Below, piece by piece: positions 1 to 4,234 of a stretch of 7,531 bases of DNA. The notes beneath the pieces are model-generated. The model was not told the origin of the DNA and ran no database searches. It saw only the letters and a list, made by a program, of their open reading frames with translations. Source of the DNA: Acidimicrobiia bacterium (GTDB lineage Bacteria; Actinomycetota; Acidimicrobiia; Spongiisociales; UBA5794). Position numbers and translations under genes: made by a program. The stretch's first letter is position 1. Each line of letters begins with the position of its first letter. The DNA lies in assembly GCA_030598905.1 (NCBI GenBank), contig JAUVPA010000084.1:1-7531 (forward strand), given 5' to 3'.

Positions 1-300
1 ACCGACCGGTACCTTGGAGCCGTCACGCCAAGGACGACCGTCATCATCACGGGCGATGCGAGGAACAACTATCGAGAGTCAGGTGCGAGCCATCTCGAAG
101 AGATCGCCTCGCGAGCGCGGGCCGTTTTTTGGCTGAACCCGGAGGTCGAGCGCTACTGGAACACGGGCGATTCGATCATGGCGGCTTATTCGCCGCTGTG
201 TGACACGGTGGAACAGGTGCGCTCTCTGCGTCAACTCGAGGACTTCGTGGAACGGGCGGCATTACCCCGGACTCGTTCCATCCTCATGAGCGCCTACTGA
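1..300 (+). CDS. VWA-domain protein, CoxE-like, C-terminal part (5' end outside window)
   Basis: Open frame from the left edge to a TGA at 298-300, giving the last 99 residues of a longer protein. The visible part reads like the end of a CoxE-type von Willebrand A domain: a beta strand followed by GDARNNY (residues 18-24), then a helix, then VFWLNPE (42-48), W53, and a final CD..EQVRSLRQLEDFVE segment (67-84). In this family the pattern 'GDaRNN ... WLNPE ... W..GDS.M' is typical of the C-terminal third. CoxE-like proteins usually act with a MoxR/CoxD-type AAA+ ATPase in maturing metalloenzymes such as carbon monoxide dehydrogenase, but no such partner is inside the window. The metal-binding MIDAS motif would lie upstream of the edge and cannot be checked. 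Family call is fairly secure; the client enzyme is unknown. Confidence 0.8.
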   Translation, partial: TDRYLGAVTPRTTVIITGDARNNYRESGASHLEEIASRARAVFWLNPEVERYWNTGDSIMAAYSPLCDTVEQVRSLRQLEDFVERAALPRTRSILMSAY

Positions 301-378
301 CGGGTTCAAGGTTCGGAAGCTCGACACCGATATCACTGTCACGGCCGTGCAGGGACTGCGGCCGCCGGCTGAAACCCT

Positions 379-383
379 GGAGG
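379..383 (+). promoter_or_regulatory. Ribosome-binding site deciding the response-regulator start
   Basis: GGAGG sits 5 bases before the GTG at 389. No comparable site precedes the other in-frame GTG at 347, so this motif argues for the shorter protein that begins directly with the first beta strand of the receiver domain. Confidence 0.65.
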
Positions 384-388
384 TCGTC

Positions 389-778
389 GTGAACAAGCGA
401 GTGCTCGTCGTGGAGGATTCGCAGGTGATCCAACGGCTCGTCGAAGTGTGCCTTCGTCCCGCCGGGTTCGAGGTGACGCTTGCATCGGACGGTCCTTCCG
501 GTCTCAACGCGGCGCTCAGTGACCCGCCGGACCTGGTGATTCTCGACGTTGGTCTTCCGGGCATGGACGGGTGGGAAGTGCTTTCGCACATCCGCGCCGA
601 CGAGCGCACACGCGATGTCACCGTGCTTGTCTTGACGGCCCACGCTCAGGAAGAGACCCGGGAAAAGGCTGACCGAGATGGAGCGGATGCGTTCCTCACG
701 AAGCCGTTCCGTCCCAACGAGTTGAGGGCCACCGCGTTGGAGTTGGCAGAGGGTGTGCGAACCGCCCAGACCATCTGA
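389..778 (+). CDS. Stand-alone response regulator receiver protein (CheY-like)
   Basis: A 129-residue single-domain response regulator that should be phosphorylated by a histidine kinase and signal through protein contact, since no output domain follows. All hallmark residues are present: acidic pair E9-D10 in VLVVEDS, phospho-acceptor D53 in VILDVGLPGMDGWEV, the switch threonine T83 in VLVLTAHA, and K105 in LTKPF. The domain fills residues 3 to about 122, leaving only a short tail. I chose the GTG at 389 because of its strong ribosome-binding site and because RVLVVED then starts at residue 4, as is normal. A longer frame from GTG 347 adds 14 residues with no family counterpart. It lies 88 bases after the VWA gene on the same strand. 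No kinase is in view, so its pathway is unknown. Confidence 0.93.
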   Translation: MNKRVLVVEDSQVIQRLVEVCLRPAGFEVTLASDGPSGLNAALSDPPDLVILDVGLPGMDGWEVLSHIRADERTRDVTVLVLTAHAQEETREKADRDGADAFLTKPFRPNELRATALELAEGVRTAQTI

Positions 779-805
779 CCGGCTCGCTCACCACGATCGA
801 CTCGA

Positions 806-840
806 TCCCAATTCACAGTAATTCTCCCAGTTCACAGTAA
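806..840 (+). repeat. Tandem direct repeat, two 16-base copies
   Basis: TCCCAATTCACAGTAA (806-821) and TCCCAGTTCACAGTAA (825-840) differ at one base and are spaced with a 19-base period. The core TCACAG recurs inverted as CTGTGA at 866-871. A paired regulator-binding site is the simplest reading, but two copies are too few to prove it. Confidence 0.6.
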
Positions 841-861
841 GAGGACGGCCTACTTCTCGTC

Positions 862-876
862 GTAGCTGTGAGCTAC
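862..876. repeat. Inverted repeat GTAGCT-GTG-AGCTAC
   Basis: A perfect 6-bp inverted repeat with a 3-base centre, 35 bases before the M23 start codon. It could be an operator half-site pair or a small hairpin in the leader RNA. At this length it may also be chance. Confidence 0.4.
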
Positions 877-911
877 CTTGAGAACGCGACGGCGGGGCGT
901 GCAGGGAGTGC

Positions 912-1661
912 ATGCTTCACAAACTCACGACTGTGGCTGCGTTCACGGCGACGATGGTCCTTGTCGTCCCCGGTCCCACGATCGGGGAAACCCGACCTTG
1001 CCCGAGCTTTCGGATGCCCGTTTCCGGTGCGGTAATCACACCTTTCACTCCCACGGGTCCCTATTCGGGTCACTTCGGGATCGACATCGCCGTGCCATCG
1101 GGAACGCCGGTGGTGGCTGCTGGGCCGGGAACGGTGACCTTTACCGGTGTCGTGGTCGGGAACCGCACGGTGACCGTCCACCACGGAGGCTCCCTGCGCA
1201 CGTCGTATTCGTTCCTGAAGCGTTCGGTCGTCTCTCGCGGACAGGCGGTTGGATCGGCGACGGTGCTCGGGTTCACAGGTGAGCATGACGGTCGTCCGGC
1301 ACTTCACTTCTCTCTTCGGCAGGGATCTCGCTATAGGGACCCGATGGGGCTCTACGGATCGTGCGGGCCTCCTGCCGACGGCCTGACGCTGCACTCGGTT
1401 TACGCACTCGCTCCTTATGCTCGGTCGGGTGAGGGGCATCATCGGCGGAACGTTCGATCCACCGCATCTCGCCCACCTGGCTGCAGCCGAGTCGGCCTTC
1501 CGGCAACTCGACCTCGAGAGAGTCGCGTTCGTCCCCGCCGGGATGCCGTGGCAAAAGTCGGAGCGTGGTGTGAGCGCGGCCCACCATCGCTGGGCGATGA
1601 CGGAACTGGTCGTCGATGGAATCGGTTACTTCTTTGCCGACGATCGCGAGATCCACCGTGA
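912..1661 (+). CDS. Secreted M23 (LytM-like) peptidase-fold protein; C-terminus uncertain
   Basis: The frame encodes 249 residues. Residues 1 to about 25 are a signal peptide (K4, then a hydrophobic stretch ending near VPGPTIG), so the protein is exported. Residues about 36-148 form an M23/LytM fold: GHFGIDIAVPSGTPVVAAGPGTV carries zinc ligands H54 and D58, and ALHFSLR supplies H132. The two further histidines of active LytM enzymes are missing: the usual YxHLS position reads SYSFLKR (98-104) and the first H of HxH is A130. C30 and C151 could form a disulfide. Start ATG 912 follows AGGGAG (903-908). After about residue 170 the sequence turns Arg-rich and unlike any M23 domain, because it runs in another frame through the nadD gene. 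The true end is probably near 1432, by a frameshift, or the overlap is real. It likely acts in cell-wall remodelling, as a hydrolase or as a binding or activating domain. Confidence 0.75.
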   Translation: MLHKLTTVAAFTATMVLVVPGPTIGETRPCPSFRMPVSGAVITPFTPTGPYSGHFGIDIAVPSGTPVVAAGPGTVTFTGVVVGNRTVTVHHGGSLRTSYSFLKRSVVSRGQAVGSATVLGFTGEHDGRPALHFSLRQGSRYRDPMGLYGSCGPPADGLTLHSVYALAPYARSGEGHHRRNVRSTASRPPGCSRVGLPATRPRESRVRPRRDAVAKVGAWCERGPPSLGDDGTGRRWNRLLLCRRSRDPP

Positions 1662-1995
1662 CGGGCCAACATACAGTATCGACACGCTCGATCAGGTCGA
1701 TGGCGATGACGTTGTCTTCGTCATTGGCGCCGATACGGCCGTCGGGATACCGACCTGGCATCGGTGGCGCGAGGTCCTCGAACGTGCCCGATTCGCTGTG
1801 GTGCCCCGGCGAGGTGTGACGGAGGCCGACGTTCGGTCCGTCTTGCCTGCGGCGACATGGGTGGACATGCCGGAGCTCGATATCAGCGGGACGGATCTCC
1901 GCAGGCGCGCCGCCGATGGCGCCAGCCTTCGGTTCCTCGTGCCCGATCCGGTGTGGAATTACGTTCGATCCGAGCGCCTCTATACCCATGCGTAA
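1417..1995 (+). CDS. nadD: Nicotinate-nucleotide adenylyltransferase
   Basis: A 192-residue cytoplasmic enzyme that joins nicotinate mononucleotide to AMP from ATP, giving deamido-NAD in NAD synthesis. The nucleotidyltransferase signature GIIGGTFDPPHLAH is at residues 7-20, with H17 and H20 for ATP binding. The middle has GADTAVGIPTWHRWREVLERARFAVVPRRG, characteristic of NadD, and the C-terminal DISGTDLRRR holds the phosphate-binding ISxT-like motif. Length fits the family. Two positions differ from consensus: A19 where the HxGH motif has Gly, and Gly where ISST has its second Ser. ATG 1417 is used here; GTG 1429 is equally possible and would begin VRGIIGG. Neither has a clear ribosome-binding site, so translation is probably coupled to the M23 gene. 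It overlaps the next gene by 8 bases. Confidence 0.95.
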   Translation: MLGRVRGIIGGTFDPPHLAHLAAAESAFRQLDLERVAFVPAGMPWQKSERGVSAAHHRWAMTELVVDGIGYFFADDREIHRDGPTYSIDTLDQVDGDDVVFVIGADTAVGIPTWHRWREVLERARFAVVPRRGVTEADVRSVLPAATWVDMPELDISGTDLRRRAADGASLRFLVPDPVWNYVRSERLYTHA

Positions 1996-3145
1996 CCGCC
2001 GGGTTCTGATCGTCACCGGTTTCGTCGTCGTGACGGCCGCCGTTGTGCTTGCCATCGGGCCGCGACGAGTCGCCGACGCTTACTCGTCGTGGGCATCGTC
2101 CCTCCAAGAAAGCGCCGATGAGGTGCCCGCCGCTGCATACGAGCCGTCGAGGGCGGTGCCTGGTGCCGAGGGGATCCTCTTTGTCGTCACCGACGAATCC
2201 GGAGCCGGAGTGGCGTTCTCCATCGTGACCACCGCAACCGGAGGGCCTGGCGTCCTCACCGTGGTGCCAGCCTCGCTGTACGACCTGCTGCCCGGGTACG
2301 GAATCTTCCCTTTGAGCGATGCGATGGCATTCGAGGGAGAGGATTTGGCGCTCGTGTCGGCGTCCAACGCACTCGGTGTGCGATTGGACGGGGCGGTTGC
2401 TGTGTCAACGACCGATCTCTCGACGGTTCTCGATGACGGTGTTGTTGTCGACCTGCCGAATCCACTCGTCGCTGAGACCGAGGAAGGAGACCTCGTCAGA
2501 GTCGCTGCCGAGGGTGAATTGGCGCGCTCCGGTGAAGTCCTCGCCGCCCTGTTCGTCGAGGCTGGTGACGGTGACCAGCTCGCCCTCCTCCAACGTCAGG
2601 CCGCGGCGTGGGAGGGTGTCGTGAGATATCTAACCGCCAACGCCACGGTCGCCGACAGGCTGGTGCAACGCGCCGATGGCGACACCGCCCTCTTGGTCGG
2701 CATCCTTGCTGCCATCGCGTCCAGTGAGCTCGAGATCACCGTCGTTCCGGTCGATGCCGTTGGCAGTGGAGAAGACGAGGGCTTTGAAACTGCGGAGGAT
2801 GAGGTCGCCTCGTTCGTCGCCCGTCGCCTTCCGCATCTGGCCCTGTACGACGGTCCGCGCCCCCGCGCCGAGATCCTCAACGGCAACGGCCGCCTCCAAA
2901 CAACCCGCTCTGCTGCTGAAGTGCTGGTTCGGTCTGGTTATCGCGTTGTGCGGACCGACAACGCGGAGAACTTCGACTTCGACACAACGATCGTCATTGC
3001 TCAGGGCAGGGAGAACGCCGACGCCGCCGGCCGGGCAGTCACGGCTCTCGGGACGGGTGAGCTCCGCCTCGAGCTGCGGGCGCCCTCGGGCATCATCGAT
3101 GTCTCTATCATCGTGGGCAAGGACGTACCCGCAGGAGAGGGATAA
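1988..3145 (+). CDS. Membrane-anchored protein with degenerate LCP-like region and LytR_C domain
   Basis: A 385-residue protein. Residues about 5-24 (VLIVTGFVVVTAAVVLAIG) are an uncleaved N-terminal membrane anchor placing the rest outside the cell. Residues about 60-210 follow the order of a LytR-CpsA-Psr ligase domain: ILFVVTD, then SIVTTATGGPGVLTVVPASLYDLLPGYG, then NALGVRLDGAVAVSTTDLSTVLDDGVVVDLP, then LQRQ (201-204). The usual catalytic SIPRD segment reads VVPAS (92-96), and the R..R residues are not evident. Residues about 292-378 match a LytR_C domain (AEILNGNG, AAEVLVRSGYRV, DTTIVIAQG). LCP enzymes attach polymers such as arabinogalactan or teichoic acid to peptidoglycan; this protein is probably an inactive relative that binds or scaffolds. 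ATG 1988 overlaps the nadD stop by 8 bases and immediately precedes the anchor, so it beats the upstream in-frame start at 1916. LytR_C call strong, LCP relation moderate. Confidence 0.85.
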   Translation: MRNRRVLIVTGFVVVTAAVVLAIGPRRVADAYSSWASSLQESADEVPAAAYEPSRAVPGAEGILFVVTDESGAGVAFSIVTTATGGPGVLTVVPASLYDLLPGYGIFPLSDAMAFEGEDLALVSASNALGVRLDGAVAVSTTDLSTVLDDGVVVDLPNPLVAETEEGDLVRVAAEGELARSGEVLAALFVEAGDGDQLALLQRQAAAWEGVVRYLTANATVADRLVQRADGDTALLVGILAAIASSELEITVVPVDAVGSGEDEGFETAEDEVASFVARRLPHLALYDGPRPRAEILNGNGRLQTTRSAAEVLVRSGYRVVRTDNAENFDFDTTIVIAQGRENADAAGRAVTALGTGELRLELRAPSGIIDVSIIVGKDVPAGEG

Positions 3146-3524
3146 CCGCATCGTTGCCAGCGACCTTGCTGTAGGCGCAGCCCGATCTGCTGCAGCGGCT
3201 ATCGAAGACAAGAAGGGTCTCGCTGTTTCTCTGCTCGACGTCTCGGATCTGCTCGTCGTGACCGACATTTTCGTGATCGCGACCGGCACCTCACAGCGAC
3301 ACGTCAAGACACTGGTCGACGACGCGGAAGAGGCGCTGCGCACCGTCGATCGCAGACCATTGCGGCGTGAGGGCAAGGAACACGGCAGGTGGGTGCTGCT
3401 CGATTACGGCGACATCGTCATCCACGTGTTCGACGACGAGACGCGCCGGTTTTATGACCTCGAGCGGCTGTGGGCAAACGCCCCACGAATCGACTTTCCA
3501 ACTGAAGCCGCACTGGGAGCCTGA
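3099..3524 (+). CDS. rsfS: Ribosomal silencing factor RsfS
   Basis: RsfS (Iojap/YbeB/DUF143 family) binds ribosomal protein L14 on the 50S subunit and blocks joining with 30S when nutrients are short. The whole domain is visible: ASDLAVGAARSAAAAIEDKKG, DVSDLLVVTDIFVIATG (residues 47-63), then GRWVLLDYGDIVIHVF (96-111) and ETRRFYDLERLW (114-125). The start is unclear. ATG 3099 is the nearest standard start codon; it lies inside the preceding gene, has no good ribosome-binding site, and adds 17 residues with no family match. The strong site at 3133-3141 instead points to ATC 3150, which would give 124 residues beginning I/M-V-A-S-D-L-A, exactly the usual N-terminus. I list the ATG form as the conventional call. 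The gene is co-directional with nadD and the LytR_C gene, a conserved neighbourhood, and ends 2 bases from the convergent chaperone gene. Confidence 0.92.
   Translation: MSLSSWARTYPQERDNRIVASDLAVGAARSAAAAIEDKKGLAVSLLDVSDLLVVTDIFVIATGTSQRHVKTLVDDAEEALRTVDRRPLRREGKEHGRWVLLDYGDIVIHVFDDETRRFYDLERLWANAPRIDFPTEAALGA
3133..3141 (+). promoter_or_regulatory. Strong ribosome-binding site before an ATC codon of rsfS
   Basis: AGGAGAGGG ends 8 bases before ATC 3150, the codon at which RsfS family homology begins. It lies in the last codons of the LytR_C gene (stop 3143-3145), giving a typical operon spacing for a start at about 3150. No ATG, GTG or TTG in the rsfS frame lies within reach of it. Confidence 0.6.
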
Positions 3525-3526
3525 AC

Positions 3527-4234
3527 TCAGACTCCTGCGAACAGCGCAGCTGTTCGGTCCGCTCGTGCGGATAGATGACGCCACAACAGGGCACTGCCCG
3601 GAGAGGCCTTCGCCACGTCGGTCCAGTGTCGCGAGGCCTCTTCGAAGAGCCCCATATCGGCGACGGTGGCTGCGGCGTCGAGGATCACCCATCCCGACCA
3701 CACCGAGGTGACGAGGGCGTCAAGGGGGCTGTCGAGTTCGGTCGGGCCGTAGGTGTCCTCACCGGGCACGAACAGGCCTTCCGTCCCTGCCAAATCCGGC
3801 ACGATGCGATATCGGTCCCCCATATCGAGGATGGCCGCGGCGTCTCCATCAGCCGCGTCTGTGGACCCGGAGCGGCCGACGGCATGCAGCCAGGGCACCA
3901 GCCAGTGAAGGAGACGGTCGGCGAGCAGAAAGCGCCGGGTTTCGAATGCTCGGGTTGCCACGTCCGGCTGGTCGTCTTCCCACGCCGCAGCCTCGGCAGC
4001 GGCCAAGCCGGACGCGAAGGCCGCCAGCTCGTCGACGGCATAGGTATGAAAGGAAAACGACCAGGCGTAAGCGCGGCGGTCGAGGTCGTAACTCGGGTCG
4101 TGGAAGACAACGACGTCGCGTTCGATCGGGGGCCGCAGGAGCCACAGGTCGGGGATGGTCTCTCTCGCCCAGCGTGTCGAGATGCCAGACCAAAAGGCCG
4201 CCTCCGACCACGCTGCCTCAGAAGCGGTAGGCAT
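3527..4234 (-). CDS. Putative TorD/NarJ-like molybdoenzyme chaperone
   Basis: A 235-residue, mostly helical soluble protein without signal peptide or membrane segment. The best family clue is RFLLADRLLHWLVPWLHAV (residues 101-119), resembling the 'FL..HL..WlP.f...v' helix of TorD/DmsD/NarJ chaperones, which bind apo-molybdoenzymes and help cofactor insertion. The N-terminal 60 residues and the stretch around 134-170 (DMGDRYRIVPDLAG...VPGEDTYGPTELDSP) do not match what I know of the family. Context supports the call: it is the last gene of the operon, directly after the molybdopterin subunit, overlapping its 3' end by 17 bases, so the two are probably co-translated. The ribosome-binding site is weak, in line with coupling. 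If it is a TorD relative, its client lacks a Tat signal, so the job would be cofactor loading and not Tat proofreading. A lineage-specific assembly protein is the alternative. Confidence 0.55.
   Translation of the reverse strand: MPTASEAAWSEAAFWSGISTRWARETIPDLWLLRPPIERDVVVFHDPSYDLDRRAYAWSFSFHTYAVDELAAFASGLAAAEAAAWEDDQPDVATRAFETRRFLLADRLLHWLVPWLHAVGRSGSTDAADGDAAAILDMGDRYRIVPDLAGTEGLFVPGEDTYGPTELDSPLDALVTSVWSGWVILDAAATVADMGLFEEASRHWTDVAKASPGSALLWRHLSARADRTAALFAGV
3538..3556. terminator. Hairpin at the convergent gene ends, possible bidirectional terminator
   Basis: CGAACAGC-GCA-GCTGTTCG is a perfect 8-bp stem with a 3-base loop. It starts 14 bases past the rsfS stop on + and lies in the last codons of the chaperone gene on -. 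No T-run follows on either strand, so it is not a classic intrinsic terminator; U-less hairpin ends have been proposed in actinobacteria. Function is inferred from position. Confidence 0.45.

Larger units (their letters stand above)
779..911 (+). promoter_or_regulatory. Intergenic regulatory region upstream of the M23 gene
   Basis: The largest gap in the window (133 bases) and visibly more AT-rich in its middle than the flanking genes. It contains, in order, a near-continuous inverted repeat (795-807, GATCGA-C-TCGATC), a 16-base imperfect direct repeat (806-821 and 825-840), and an inverted repeat GTAGCT-GTG-AGCTAC (862-876). The promoter for the M23-nadD-LytR_C-rsfS run is most likely here, since no later gap exists. 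I could not pick a convincing -35/-10 pair. Function as a control region is inferred from position and repeat density. Confidence 0.5.

Noticed and set aside
40..180. T-run GCCGTTTTTTGG near 121-132 as a terminator tail
   Set aside because: It lies inside the VWA coding frame (residues A-V-F-W), and no stable stem precedes it.
305..334. Possible promoter (TTCAAG, 18 bases, GATATC) before the response regulator
   Set aside because: Both boxes match consensus poorly and GC-rich actinobacterial promoters cannot be called reliably by eye.
347..388. Longer response regulator starting at GTG 347
   Set aside because: It adds 14 residues before the first receiver strand and lacks a ribosome-binding site, while GTG 389 has GGAGG at proper spacing.
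813..871. CRP-type operator from the TCACA and TGTGA motifs
   Set aside because: CRP sites read TGTGA-N6-TCACA; here the order is reversed and the spacing is far too wide.
1916..1987. Longer LytR_C protein starting at 1916
   Set aside because: It would add 24 residues read out of frame through the end of nadD and bury the membrane anchor; ATG 1988 fits the usual short overlap.
1273..2055. A 260-codon open frame on - across the M23/nadD junction
   Set aside because: It is antisense to nadD, which has all expected family motifs; the translated sequence is Arg/Pro/His-rich and resembles no protein.
2630..3376. A 248-codon open frame on - across the LytR_C and rsfS genes
   Set aside because: It is a shadow of two well-supported sense genes, with no recognisable domain.
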